Shown: positions 35,068 to 43,043 of the stretch, one piece after another | How positions within the stretch are numbered: the first letter of the stretch is position 1 | How the letters are laid out: every line of letters starts with the position of its first letter | Source: a virus | Virus record (IMG/VR): IMGVR_UViG_3300040816_000387 | Span: 1 to 59,121 of that record | Strand: one strand, 5' to 3' | DNA: 59,121 nt | The notes under the pieces: generated by a model | Told to the model about the DNA's origin: nothing | Seen by the model: only the letters and a program-made list of their open reading frames with translations | The model's database searches: none | Translations under genes and position numbers: made by a program

Positions 35068-36225
35068 TTATCCTATATAAAATCTTAAAGGTACTTTGTT
35101 AATCTCATTTTGTAAAGCATCAGACTCAGCCTGCTTTCTCTCCAATAAACTCTGCCTAGAGAACTCATTGAGAATTTCTCTTAACTCTTCTATTAAAGCA
35201 GTCTTCTCAGATTCAGCAGCACTCAAAAGAGCATCTCCATTTAAAGTTATATCAGACTCAGGTATAGGTATAGAAGAGTACTTGCTTCTTACATACCCTA
35301 ACATCTCTTTAGCTATAGCCAAAGTATATCTTTTAATCCACTGCTTACCCATAGAGTTAATTCTAGAGTAAACCATATTACCGTAAGGTACATTGGAGTA
35401 GTCACTGACTCTACCCTTACCTCTCTTTAAAGGATTTCTCTCTAAATTATCTAGAGTATACTCGAAGTGTAGTGTGTAGTCTCTAGTAGGTATAGGGAAT
35501 AGTTTTAGTCTATTATTTATCAACTCAAAACTATAAGCACTCTTTCTAATTAAATCATTAAACTCTATACCCTGTATTCTGAGAAGATCGTGATTTAAAG
35601 GATACAATACAAAACTAACAGCAGGTGTATAACCTCCCCACTCGAAACCTTCTAACAAACCTTGCATACCTAAACCAGTCCCAGCATAAGGATCTTGATA
35701 CCTTATCAAGGCTGGCATAGGATAATGATGTACTTTTCTTATAGTAAATTTATCAGTCTGAAAAGATCCAGACTCTAGTTGTACTGTATTGTTTTTTGTA
35801 AAGTCATAAACTTGTACGTCCTTCTTTACCTCTATACTTCCTGTATAATAAGTTACATTACCTCCAACACCTACAGAAGTACCATAATGCTCAGATAAAT
35901 CAAAAACAGAAGCATTTGTAGGATCTACAAACTCCTGAGATAAACTTTCAGATCCAGTATTAGCACCTAATAAATACAGTAAGTTATCTCTACTTACATA
36001 AGTATTTACCTGATTACCGTACTCAGATATAGCCTCCTCAAAAGCAGCAAAGAAATTAGTCTGCTGTAATTCTACATCTACAATAGGATATCCCAATCTT
36101 CTAGCGCACCATACCGCTACTGTGTCAGCATCTTGCTGAAAAGAATAGTCATCATCATAATACCCAAAAGGAGTGTCTCCTGGGAAGAAAGATGCTGATC
36201 CTGGCCATATTGGTATGTCTGCCAT
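35068..36225 (-). CDS. neck/head completion protein, gp13-like
   Basis: 385 residues (T4 gp13: 309). The N-terminal region 'VAVWCARRLGYPIVDVELQQ' and 'FFAAFEEAISEYGNQV' and the C-terminal helical block ('YTLAIAKEMLGYVRSKYSSI' then 'SAAESEKTALIEELREILNE') are typical of gp13-like proteins, where a helical C-terminus packs on the portal. It heads the neck-tail run with its own promoter-like box just 10 bases before the ATG, and a strong terminator lies immediately upstream, so the block begins here. Confidence 0.75.
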   Translation of the reverse strand: MADIPIWPGSASFFPGDTPFGYYDDDYSFQQDADTVAVWCARRLGYPIVDVELQQTNFFAAFEEAISEYGNQVNTYVSRDNLLYLLGANTGSESLSQEFVDPTNASVFDLSEHYGTSVGVGGNVTYYTGSIEVKKDVQVYDFTKNNTVQLESGSFQTDKFTIRKVHHYPMPALIRYQDPYAGTGLGMQGLLEGFEWGGYTPAVSFVLYPLNHDLLRIQGIEFNDLIRKSAYSFELINNRLKLFPIPTRDYTLHFEYTLDNLERNPLKRGKGRVSDYSNVPYGNMVYSRINSMGKQWIKRYTLAIAKEMLGYVRSKYSSIPIPESDITLNGDALLSAAESEKTALIEELREILNEFSRQSLLERKQAESDALQNEINKVPLRFYIG

Positions 36226-36235
36226 AATCTTTTAT

Positions 36236-36245
36236 TATAAATATA
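36236..36245 (-). promoter_or_regulatory. late-type promoter-like box upstream of neck genes
   Basis: Coding-strand TATATTTATA, only 10 bases before the gp13-like ATG and directly downstream of the terminator at 36257-36285. Confidence 0.5.
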
Positions 36246-36256
36246 ATCTTTGTAAA

Positions 36257-36285
36257 CAAAAAAACCCCATCCGAAGACAGGGTTT
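36257..36285 (-). terminator. strong intrinsic terminator with UUCG loop
   Basis: Coding strand AAACCCTGTC-TTCG-GATGGGGTTT, a ten-base stem with two G-T wobbles closed by a C(TTCG)G tetraloop, followed by a T-run (36258-36264). It ends the EF-hand transcript, 30 bases after that stop codon, and isolates it from the neck promoter. Confidence 0.9.
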
Positions 36286-36315
36286 CAAAAAGCGGGGTTG
36301 GTCGGGGTTCAGTTC

Positions 36316-36681
36316 TTACGCTTGAGGTTCTGTTTTAAAGTGAGAAGCTGTCTTTAATCCTAAAGTTACTAATTGGTCAACAATGACCAACCATTCTTCG
36401 ATAAGACCTTCCAACACATCATTACTCAAGTCAAACTCTTCGTTAAATACCTTAACAAGTTCTTTTCTTTCGGTAGAATCAACATCCTTTAGTTCAGCAA
36501 GTGCAGCAGGTAGTGAGCCGTATACAGCAACAACCTTCATTACAAATACTTGTACGATTGCAAAGATTTCTGCTGTGTCGATGTTACCATCCTTATTAGC
36601 ATCAATTTTAGTTAATGCTGTGATAAGTTGTGCAACTGTTCTGATAGTAGGTGTTAATTTTTCGATACCAATAGTAGACAT
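36316..36681 (-). CDS. EF-hand calcium-binding protein
   Basis: 121 residues. Residues 27-38 'DANKDGNIDTAE' form a canonical EF-hand loop, with D27, N29, D31, N33, D35 and E38 at positions 1, 3, 5, 7, 9 and 12. The rest is helical ('VQVFVMKVVAVYGSLPAALA', 'LEGLIEEWLVIVDQLVTLG'). A second loop is not obvious. It stands alone between a promoter-like box and a strong terminator, suggesting high or separate expression. A virion or lysis-time role with calcium is possible; function unknown. Confidence 0.75.
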   Translation of the reverse strand: MSTIGIEKLTPTIRTVAQLITALTKIDANKDGNIDTAEIFAIVQVFVMKVVAVYGSLPAALAELKDVDSTERKELVKVFNEEFDLSNDVLEGLIEEWLVIVDQLVTLGLKTASHFKTEPQA

Positions 36682-36725
36682 AGTTTTATTTGTTTTGTTT
36701 TGTTATAATAATTAAGTTCCTTTAT

Positions 36726-36734
36726 TATAAATAG
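36726..36734 (-). promoter_or_regulatory. late-type promoter-like box for EF-hand gene
   Basis: Coding-strand CTATTTATA followed by ATAAAGG, 44 bases before the EF-hand ATG; the leader carries an AACAAAACAAAACAAA tract. Confidence 0.45.
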
Positions 36735-36774
36735 ATATGTTTTTTAGAAAAGAGTGTTAAGGGGGTATTAATTT

Positions 36775-36993
36775 TTAGGGTTGCTTCTCCCCAACTTTTT
36801 CTACGATAGTAACCGTAGGTTTTTTAGAGTTAGTTAATTGGTTAAAATACTCTTGTGCTATACTATACTGCTGTTTTGTACTCATAGGTAATCGTGAGTA
36901 ATAGTACATAGGTTCATAGTGATAAGCAGAACGATAAGTTGAACAAGAGGATAAAACTACTGTAACTACTAATAGTTTAAGTAGTGTTTTCAT
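36775..36993 (-). CDS. small predicted lipoprotein
   Basis: 72 residues. 'MKTLLKLLVVTVVLSSCSTY' is a lipoprotein signal: K-rich start, hydrophobic core and lipobox LSSC with Cys17 as lipidation site. The mature part is rich in Tyr ('YHYEPMYYYSRLP') and ends in a charged tail. After signal removal it would be anchored in the inner or outer membrane of a Gram-negative host. Candidates are an outer-membrane spanin or an exclusion lipoprotein, but no embedded partner gene is seen. It has its own promoter-like box. Confidence 0.7.
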   Translation of the reverse strand: MKTLLKLLVVTVVLSSCSTYRSAYHYEPMYYYSRLPMSTKQQYSIAQEYFNQLTNSKKPTVTIVEKVGEKQP

Positions 36994-37019
36994 AATAATT
37001 AATAGTTTGGTTATGTCTA

Positions 37020-37029
37020 TATAAGTATA
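37020..37029 (-). promoter_or_regulatory. late-type promoter-like box, TATACTTATA variant
   Basis: Coding-strand TATACTTATA, 26 bases before the lipoprotein ATG. A second partial box (TATTTATA, 37067-37074) lies further upstream in the same gap. Confidence 0.45.
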
Positions 37030-37050
37030 TAACTGTTTTAGTTTTTTAGG

Positions 37051-37067
37051 CTTCTCGCAAACTTTTT
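37051..37067 (-). repeat. dispersed 17-bp motif, non-coding copy
   Basis: Coding strand AAAAAGTTTGCGAGAAG in the 138-base gap between the lipoprotein and the GT9-like gene. It overlaps no reading frame, so it supports a nucleotide-level role for the motif. Confidence 0.5.
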
Positions 37068-37090
37068 ATAAATAATCCTAATATCCCATT

Positions 37091-37120
37091 CTATAAATTA
37101 GAAATTCTGTATTTTGTCAT
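37091..37120 (-). pseudogene. remnant start of an MTKYRI-type gene
   Basis: An ATG followed by codons for TKYRISNL and a stop. Its first 19 bases (37102-37120) are identical to the start of the 69-residue gene at 42832-43041, after which similarity ends. It looks like a truncated second copy left at the border of the fibre module, at the same position relative to an upstream stop codon (11 bases after the GT9-like stop). Confidence 0.5.
37102..37120 (-). repeat. 19-bp direct repeat, copy 1
   Basis: Coding strand ATGACAAAATACAGAATTT, identical to 43023-43041. The two copies bracket a 5.9 kb stretch of fibre genes. Confidence 0.75.
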
Positions 37121-37131
37121 CTTGACAAGTT

Positions 37132-38046
37132 TTATAATTTATCTACGAGTTCTGTAACTTCTTCAAAATCAAATATATCCTCATCTTCATAAGGACATTG
37201 TAAAGGGTTGCCATCTATTGCATACTCTTCGAAATAGGTTGTTCTATTTTTTGCTGTTAGTTTTTCTTTATTAGATAAAACATTCTTATGTATATCATAG
37301 CTATATACATTAGGTGATGTTGTATTCCATAAAACAACAGAAGGTAACTGATAAGCAGCTGCTGCATGTTGCAAAGAGCTGTCTATTAAAATTCTTTTAG
37401 TAGTCAATCTTAACAAAGTAAACAACTCTAATAAAGAGTGTGTTTGTACATACTCTGCACCCTGTACTAAGTTATTCTTATGCTTACAAACCTGCATAAT
37501 ATGATATGTATCTTTATATTTATCTACTAATTTCTGTACAAGACTTAAAGGCATATCTCTTGCCCAACTTTTAATGTTGTAAGGATTAACTTCATTATCA
37601 TTAGGTATCATACCACCATTACTGTGAATAAGCATAATAGGCTTGTTTCTTCTAAACTTCTGCAATACAATTTCTCTTATTCTATAAGAACTGTACAACT
37701 TAGGTAGTTGGTTATTATAGTCAAGATTTAAACATTCATACCAACTTTTAATCAAGTGCTGTTCCTGTTTTATATGTCCTGTAACATGATAAGGGTCGTG
37801 CATAAGTATTACAACATCTTTACCTTCAATATAATCTTGATAAAAGTAATCGGTATTACCTAACTGATAAACTCTATCTACTAATGGATGAAATTCAAAT
37901 ACTTCTGTCCAAGCACATACTACAATTAGTTTTCTGTCTGGGTATTTATCATTAATACCTTCTAACACAGCTGTTGCTGCAATATGTTTACCTACTCCAC
38001 CTGCAATGTGGAAAATTACAAACTTTTCTTGACTGTCAAAACTCAT
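37132..38046 (-). CDS. GT9-like glycosyltransferase, paralogue 1
   Basis: 304 residues. 'KFVIFHIAGGVGKHIAATAV' followed by 'KYPDRKLIVVCAWTEVF' and a 'HPLVDRVYQLG' strand matches the acceptor domain of ADP-heptose-type (GT9) transferases; 'IMLIHSNGG' opens the donor domain and 'LLRLTTKRILIDSSLQHAAA' the D-S-x-x-x-H-x-A-A sugar-nucleotide site, followed by 'PSVVLWNTTSP'. About half the residues are identical to the protein at 50531-51505. A phage adding sugars to its own fibres or to host surface glycans is the likely purpose. It closes the fibre module. Confidence 0.75.
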   Translation of the reverse strand: MSFDSQEKFVIFHIAGGVGKHIAATAVLEGINDKYPDRKLIVVCAWTEVFEFHPLVDRVYQLGNTDYFYQDYIEGKDVVILMHDPYHVTGHIKQEQHLIKSWYECLNLDYNNQLPKLYSSYRIREIVLQKFRRNKPIMLIHSNGGMIPNDNEVNPYNIKSWARDMPLSLVQKLVDKYKDTYHIMQVCKHKNNLVQGAEYVQTHSLLELFTLLRLTTKRILIDSSLQHAAAAYQLPSVVLWNTTSPNVYSYDIHKNVLSNKEKLTAKNRTTYFEEYAIDGNPLQCPYEDEDIFDFEEVTELVDKL

Positions 38047-38057
38047 ATTATATTAAT

Positions 38058-38390
38058 TTATAAATTACCAATATCCCAAGGCAAAGAATCTACTTCTTGT
38101 TCTGGGTTTAATTTTCTTTCTATTTCTCTAATTATTCTTGTCTGCATGTGTGTTGGGTCTACATTTGCTATTAACCACTCTATAACGTTTTGTTCTGTTA
38201 ATTGGTCAAATGGTATAAATCCTTCTTGTGTAGGTGTTGGTAAAGGACTTACTCCTTCAAACTTACCTTGCTCTCCACTAACACTATCAATTCCAACGTA
38301 ATGATATTTTACTCTAATGACTACATCTTGCAAACTATCTACTGTTTGCTTAAATAAACTAATTATTTTCCAACTATATGTAATATTCAT
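38058..38390 (-). CDS. conserved small fibre-module protein, function unknown
   Basis: 110 residues. It begins with strands ('ITYSWKIISLFKQTVDSLQD', 'VVIRVKYHYVGIDSVSG') and ends with 'IPFDQLTEQNVIEWLI' and a helix 'QTRIIREIERKLNPE'. I recognise this strand-then-helix layout from small proteins that neighbour tail-fibre genes in marine T4-like phages, without known function. Three bases separate it from the next upstream gene, so it belongs to the fibre operon. Confidence 0.65.
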   Translation of the reverse strand: MNITYSWKIISLFKQTVDSLQDVVIRVKYHYVGIDSVSGEQGKFEGVSPLPTPTQEGFIPFDQLTEQNVIEWLIANVDPTHMQTRIIREIERKLNPEQEVDSLPWDIGNL

Positions 38391-38392
38391 TT

Positions 38393-38788
38393 TTATATAT
38401 TTTGTGGTTTAATAGGCCAATCTTCATCTTGTAAAAAAGGATAATTAGCATGAGTAGTAATATCTCTTAAAGCCTGTCTGTATACTTGCCAATATACAGG
38501 CATAGGTGTACTGGTATCTACTGCTCTGATTACTATCCAATCAGTTTCTTGAAGTAGTATATTTCTCTTATTATTTACTTCTTCTATAGTATTATCATAT
38601 TCAGCTTGCTGTATTTGTTCAGCAGTAGAGGGTATTGATGAACTTCCAAAACCTATAGGTTTACCTTCATCCCATAACCCTACTGTCCACCCTACTTCTA
38701 ACATAACACCATCCTCAATAAAGTAGCTGTTTTCTACTTCTGTTTGATGTATTTCAGTTATTATATTATTTTCTATTTTTATATACAT
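38393..38788 (-). CDS. tail fibre assembly chaperone-like protein
   Basis: 131 residues. The C-terminal pattern 'NKRNILLQETDWIVIRAVD', 'YWQVYRQALRDITTHANYP' and 'DWPIKP' is that of the phage tail assembly chaperone family (Phage_tail_APC), in which an 'R..LL..TDW' helix is followed by 'YRQALRD'. The N-terminal part is a beta domain. In other phages such proteins are encoded beside tail-fibre genes, as here: three bases after the fibre gene upstream. It would help fold or attach that fibre and is probably not in the virion. Confidence 0.75.
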   Translation of the reverse strand: MYIKIENNIITEIHQTEVENSYFIEDGVMLEVGWTVGLWDEGKPIGFGSSSIPSTAEQIQQAEYDNTIEEVNNKRNILLQETDWIVIRAVDTSTPMPVYWQVYRQALRDITTHANYPFLQDEDWPIKPQNI

Positions 38789-38791
38789 AGT

Positions 38792-39649
38792 TTAATATTT
38801 TACATAAAACCAAGTATCACCAGCACATTGTCTACAAACAGTAATTGATGTAGATGTACTACTAATACAACGTAATCGTAAGTAATTGTAATTAGACCAA
38901 CCATTGTTGCTAACATATGTAGCCATATAATTATCTGCATTAACAAACCCCGTATCATAATTACTGTTATTAATGCTTACAAATAAACTTTTACCTGGAC
39001 TTACTGTACAGCTTGAAAAACCGTTTACAACAATGCAATATTGACATTGACCACCGCCACTTGCAGGTAATCCACAATAATTAGCAGCACATATTGTATT
39101 AAAGTTAGATGTACTTGCAGGGTCTACATAATACCCAGTGTTGTTTGAATCATAGAAGATAGGAGCATATAGGTTATAAGCTACTCTGACGTTGTTATCT
39201 CCGTTACCTACGCTGAACAACTCAGTTGCCATATTGTAGTCATTGTAAAACCTGGTGCCTTGGTAACTTGTATTCGCTCCTATTTTAATGCCAGTGTGGT
39301 ATGCGATTCTCAGGTCAGGGTAGGGGTATGACCAAGTTCCACCTTCCTGAAATATGGCGTAGGCGCAATCACCGTGACTTGTGTTATATCCAGCACCAAA
39401 CATTAGGACATGATTAGTTTGGCTGCAGTTATTTTTAACAAACCCTGTGCTGTCGATGCCATCTAAAGTATCTGCATCACTACTACCTACACCACTCCAA
39501 GATGTTCCATTATATACCTCTACACCACTTGATGTAGTATTCCATCTCATCATACCTGCTTGTGGTGTACCAGGTCTTTGTGCATCTGTACCTGCGGGTA
39601 ATTTTAAATATCCTGTATCATTTACAACGGTATTTTTAAGTGTTGCCAT
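38792..39649 (-). CDS. tail fibre/adhesin protein, cysteine-rich C-terminus
   Basis: 285 residues. N-terminal anchor 'QRPGTPQAGMMRWNTTSS' followed by 'EVYNGTSWSGVG', then 'DADTLDGIDSTGF' as in long fibres, and 'YDSNNTGYYVDPASTSN', a common fibre shaft repeat. The last 100 residues hold most of the cysteines (for example 'GGGQCQYCIVVNG', 'SSCTVSPG', 'LRLRCISS', 'VCRQCAG'), unusual for a cytoplasmically assembled fibre, and may bind metal. No S74 domain. It overlaps the 1049-residue fibre gene by 14 bases. Confidence 0.7.
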   Translation of the reverse strand: MATLKNTVVNDTGYLKLPAGTDAQRPGTPQAGMMRWNTTSSGVEVYNGTSWSGVGSSDADTLDGIDSTGFVKNNCSQTNHVLMFGAGYNTSHGDCAYAIFQEGGTWSYPYPDLRIAYHTGIKIGANTSYQGTRFYNDYNMATELFSVGNGDNNVRVAYNLYAPIFYDSNNTGYYVDPASTSNFNTICAANYCGLPASGGGQCQYCIVVNGFSSCTVSPGKSLFVSINNSNYDTGFVNADNYMATYVSNNGWSNYNYLRLRCISSTSTSITVCRQCAGDTWFYVKY

Positions 39650-42600
39650 TTAGTAAATCTTTTAGTTTATTTATTTGTTTGTCCTGCTCCTGCACTTTTT
39701 TAACAAGTAGAGGTATTAGTTTTGTGTACTTTACACCTTGTAGTTCATCTTCCCCACTTTTTGTAACAAGAGTAGTATCTAAATCATAAACTTCTTCTGC
39801 TATAAACCCATATTCTGTTTCTTTAGAGTCTTTCCAATCAAAAGAGACAGGTCTTAACTTATCTATAATAGATGTATCTTCTATAGTATTTATATTTTCC
39901 TTAAATCTTAATGCAGATGTTTCTACAATGGTAGTAACTGTAGCTGTACCGTTCACTTCAAGTTTGGTGGATGGAGACGTAGTACCTATACCTACGTTGT
40001 TAGAGTTTCCTTTAAGTACAATTCCTATGCCTTGCCTTGTCTGAAAAGCAAGGCCATAATAACCATACATTCCAAAAGAATTTTCACTTCCAAAGTCGGT
40101 AACTGAGAATTTTAGATATCCATGCACATTATAATTTTGGTCTAAACTAAGTATATTACCAGTATTTACTATTAAGCTACCGTTGAATCTACCACTCCCA
40201 TTTACATCCAAGTTCGCAGCAGGAGTAGTAGTACCTATCCCTACGTTGCCGTTTCCTAAAATAGTCATCTTAGTGGTATTTGTTCCGTTGGCTGCTTTTG
40301 TATTAAAATCCAAAACAGACTCACTTGCGTCTGCAGCTTGAGATATTATTACTCCGTGTCTTTTAAAAGGAGAATTATCATTGTAAAAATCAAATAAAAT
40401 AGCATCAGTAAGCCCAAGCGATAAAGCACTATTAGTTCCTCTTGTACCAACTTGCAATTTAGATAAAGGATTAGTCGTACCAATTCCTACGTTTGTACCA
40501 TTATCATAAATAACAGAATTAGTTTGAGATGTACTTCCATTCCACTTTGATATATATCCTGATGTTCCTGTGCCTGTTAGAGTTCCTGTACAAGTTGTGT
40601 ATCCACTTGGGTTTGTAGCTAAATAAAACGCACTTGCTTGATTACCATCCAACAAATCTGCATCAAGTCCACTACCTGCTCCATCCACAGTCTTAATGCA
40701 AGTAAGCATTTCATTTGCGGTATAAGTAGTATCTGTTGTACAGTACCCTGCCCCATTCGTAAGTTGGTTGTTATTGGTGGGTATTGTAGGTTTATTAGTA
40801 AAGTTATTATAATCTAAATAATAAGAACCTTGTTGTCCATCTAATAAGTCTGCATCAAGTCCATTTCCTGACCCTTCATCTGATGTTGTAAGCACTCTTT
40901 TATTTATTACACTCTGAGTTGTAATGCCTGATAGTGATGTCTCTTGGGTTATGTTCCATCCTGATGTAATATCCATCAGGCTACTATAGAAACTTGGATG
41001 AGACATTACATCTACGGTTACATGCCCATAAGACCAAGAAGATGATGTATCACCTACTATAATATAATCATAATTAGAATCATAACCTAAACTTATATCT
41101 TTGTTTCCATTACCGATTTTTATAACTCCATTATTATACCATCCTGATGTCCAATCATGTCCTGAAACATAGTAAATTGTAGCAGCTGTTGAGTTATATT
41201 CATATACAGTAATTCTCAATACTAACATACTATAATTGCCAATATGCAAACCAGGTATTTGTATTTTTATAGCACCTGTAGTTGTCGAAGGAGCTGACCA
41301 ATGTGCAACTGAAATAGCTGTTCTGTTATTAACAGATATTTGATTTGATGATTCAATATTACCCGATACAGATAGAGTTCCATTGAACGTATCAGAAGTA
41401 TCACTTCTCAAAAATTGAGAAGAATCTAAACCATCCAAAGTATCCGCATCAAGTCCACTACCTGCTCCATCCACAGTCTTAATGCAAGTAAGCATTTCAT
41501 TTGCGGTATAAGTGGTATTAGTGTCTGTAGTGCAATATGTTGCTGTTGTTACAGCCGTAACGTGACCTAAAGCATCTACTGTGATAGATGCTATACCTGC
41601 ACTACCTTGCGCACCTGTTAATGTAGACGTATCAGCGTGAGATACGGTTACTGTTCCACTTGTACCTCCTCCTGTGAGTCCTGTTCCTGCTGTTACTCCT
41701 GTTATATCACCTATGCAAGTTGTGTATCCTTCTAAAGAATGGTCTCCCCAACTGTAAGCAGTATCAGCATTAGTACCTTGAGCTGCCGTAGCATAAGCGG
41801 TAGAATTTGTTGTTGCAGCAGTACCTAATCCTAAGTTTGTCCTTGCTGTTACAACATTTGTTAAATCTGATAAGTTTGAAGATTTTGCTAATTTAGTACC
41901 TACCGTAGTGGTAAGTGAAACTAAAGCATCTTGGTCATTAGATAACGAAGCTGACAGTTCTCCTAACGTATCTAATGCAGAACCCGCAGTTCCTATTATA
42001 GTATCAATTCTACCCTGTACAAATGCAGTTGTTGCAATTTTAGTAGAATCGTCAGTTCCTGTTTGGGTAGGTGCTGTTGGATTTCCTGTCAAAGCAGCAT
42101 TTGTAAACATCGTTGCCTTAGACTCGTTTGTAACATTACCTAAACCAACATCAGATGCTGTAGTTCCTTGCGCTCTTAAATTAGCATAAGTTCCTGATTG
42201 TGAAAATGCATCTACATCTGTTATTTTAGCAGATGTAATAGAACCACTTAAAACAGACTCTGTATTCAGTTTTGCTTTAACTAAAGCATCTGTATAACCT
42301 ACTTTTGCTGTATTTGCAACTACAGAAGTATTATTAGAAACCTCTGTATCAAAATCTGATATTCTTACTGCTGTTAAATTACCTGTAGCAGAAGAAAGAG
42401 TTATTTGAGCAGAACCTGATACAACTCCTATACTATTAATATAAGATAAAGTATCGGAGTTAGTATAATGAGTTAAATCACTTATTTGGGATTCTGTTAT
42501 AGAAAGTTGGGCAGAAGAACTCACAATCCCATTAGGTATATCTGTAATACCTGTATAAGATATTTGTGCAGAAGAACTCACCAAGGTCTTACCCTCCAAG

Positions 42601-42785
42601 GTAGATAATCGTGTATCATTGTTCTGTATATCAGAAGCAAGTGAGGCAGAGGTAGACGTAAATGCTCCTGATATCTCTGTAGAAAGTTGGGCAGAAGAAC
42701 TCACAACTCCTATAAAGGTAGTTGCTCTTATAGAACCACTTGTATTTAATGAACCTGATATTGTTAGATTACCTATGGTACGCAT
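39636..42785 (-). CDS. large tail fibre with S74-type intramolecular chaperone
   Basis: 1049 residues. The N-terminal third repeats 'GxVSSSAQLS'-type modules, the middle repeats 'GAGSGLDADxLDG' and 'NVGIGTTxP', and the last 95 residues form a peptidase S74 domain: 'SALRFKENI' holds the nucleophilic Ser, 'YGFIAEEV' and a terminal helix 'KKVQEQDKQINKLKDLL' follow. In known fibres S74 directs trimer folding, then cuts itself off. DNA repeats (68-bp perfect pair, 40660 and 41446) make it prone to recombination. A promoter-like box lies 20 bases before its ATG. Probably a main receptor-binding fibre. Confidence 0.85.
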   Translation of the reverse strand: MRTIGNLTISGSLNTSGSIRATTFIGVVSSSAQLSTEISGAFTSTSASLASDIQNNDTRLSTLEGKTLVSSSAQISYTGITDIPNGIVSSSAQLSITESQISDLTHYTNSDTLSYINSIGVVSGSAQITLSSATGNLTAVRISDFDTEVSNNTSVVANTAKVGYTDALVKAKLNTESVLSGSITSAKITDVDAFSQSGTYANLRAQGTTASDVGLGNVTNESKATMFTNAALTGNPTAPTQTGTDDSTKIATTAFVQGRIDTIIGTAGSALDTLGELSASLSNDQDALVSLTTTVGTKLAKSSNLSDLTNVVTARTNLGLGTAATTNSTAYATAAQGTNADTAYSWGDHSLEGYTTCIGDITGVTAGTGLTGGGTSGTVTVSHADTSTLTGAQGSAGIASITVDALGHVTAVTTATYCTTDTNTTYTANEMLTCIKTVDGAGSGLDADTLDGLDSSQFLRSDTSDTFNGTLSVSGNIESSNQISVNNRTAISVAHWSAPSTTTGAIKIQIPGLHIGNYSMLVLRITVYEYNSTAATIYYVSGHDWTSGWYNNGVIKIGNGNKDISLGYDSNYDYIIVGDTSSSWSYGHVTVDVMSHPSFYSSLMDITSGWNITQETSLSGITTQSVINKRVLTTSDEGSGNGLDADLLDGQQGSYYLDYNNFTNKPTIPTNNNQLTNGAGYCTTDTTYTANEMLTCIKTVDGAGSGLDADLLDGNQASAFYLATNPSGYTTCTGTLTGTGTSGYISKWNGSTSQTNSVIYDNGTNVGIGTTNPLSKLQVGTRGTNSALSLGLTDAILFDFYNDNSPFKRHGVIISQAADASESVLDFNTKAANGTNTTKMTILGNGNVGIGTTTPAANLDVNGSGRFNGSLIVNTGNILSLDQNYNVHGYLKFSVTDFGSENSFGMYGYYGLAFQTRQGIGIVLKGNSNNVGIGTTSPSTKLEVNGTATVTTIVETSALRFKENINTIEDTSIIDKLRPVSFDWKDSKETEYGFIAEEVYDLDTTLVTKSGEDELQGVKYTKLIPLLVKKVQEQDKQINKLKDLLNGNT
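40660..40727 (-). repeat. 68-bp direct repeat, copy 1
   Basis: Identical to 41446-41513 by reading both copies, 786 bases apart, in the same frame of the large fibre gene. It encodes a 'TYTANEMLTCIKTVDGAGSG'-type module. Near copies with more changes lie at about 40850. Confidence 0.85.
41446..41513 (-). repeat. 68-bp direct repeat, copy 2
   Basis: Second identical copy; flanking bases differ at both ends (t/c on one side, a/g on the other). Recombination between the two would remove 786 bases, exactly 262 codons, and keep the frame. Confidence 0.85.
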
Positions 42786-42805
42786 ACGGTATAGTTTGTT
42801 TTATA

Positions 42806-42814
42806 TATAAATAG
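42806..42814 (-). promoter_or_regulatory. late-type promoter-like box for large fibre gene
   Basis: Coding-strand CTATTTATA followed by TATAAAAC, 20 bases before the fibre ATG. Confidence 0.5.
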
Positions 42815-42816
42815 AG

Positions 42817-42833
42817 CCTCTCCCGCACATTTT
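42817..42833 (-). repeat. dispersed 17-bp motif, variant in gap
   Basis: Coding strand AAAATGTGCGGGAGAGG, two to three changes from consensus, directly upstream of the promoter-like box and abutting the end of the 69-residue gene. Confidence 0.4.
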
Positions 42834-43041
42834 ACACTTGACGTATCTCATAAATACGAGAGGTCGGGTCTGCCTGTGTTAGTTCATCGGCATAGGCTTG
42901 TGCCTCTGCCTCTGTATCAAACTCATCTATCGTATCTGTACTATTTAGTTTCTGTACCCATACCTGTCTTTTTGCCCAATGAGGGTCATTAGCATTAAAT
43001 GGGGCAGGTATTAGTTGTTTGTAAATTCTGTATTTTGTCAT
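42832..43041 (-). CDS. hypothetical small fibre-module protein
   Basis: 69 residues. 'MTKYRIYKQLIPAPFNANDP' leads into a strand 'RQVWVQKL' and a helix 'DTEAEAQAYADELTQAD' before a final strand 'SRIYEIRQV', a beta-beta-helix-beta pattern seen in many small phage proteins without known role. Its first 19 bases recur at 37102-37120, where only a nine-codon remnant follows. It lies two bases from the signal-peptide gene upstream. Confidence 0.6.
   Translation of the reverse strand: MTKYRIYKQLIPAPFNANDPHWAKRQVWVQKLNSTDTIDEFDTEAEAQAYADELTQADPTSRIYEIRQV
43023..43041 (-). repeat. 19-bp direct repeat, copy 2
   Basis: Start of the 69-residue gene, identical to 37102-37120. Confidence 0.75.
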
Positions 43042-43043
43042 AG

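Noticed and set aside
37114-37128. TTGTCA-TCT-TGACAA hairpin after the GT9-like gene as a terminator
   Set aside because: The stem is only six bases and no T-run follows on the coding strand.
36994-37131. Possible tRNA or small RNA in the 138-base gap
   Set aside because: No cloverleaf or conserved T-loop could be drawn; the gap is explained by promoter-like boxes, a 17-bp motif copy and the MTKYRI remnant.
37132-38046. 'AGGVGKHIAAT' resembles a ParA/P-loop Walker A motif
   Set aside because: The Lys is followed by His rather than Thr/Ser, no Walker B follows, and the later 'P.VDRV', 'HSNGG' and 'IDSSLQHAAA' strands fit a GT9-type transferase. The same holds for the paralogue at 50531.
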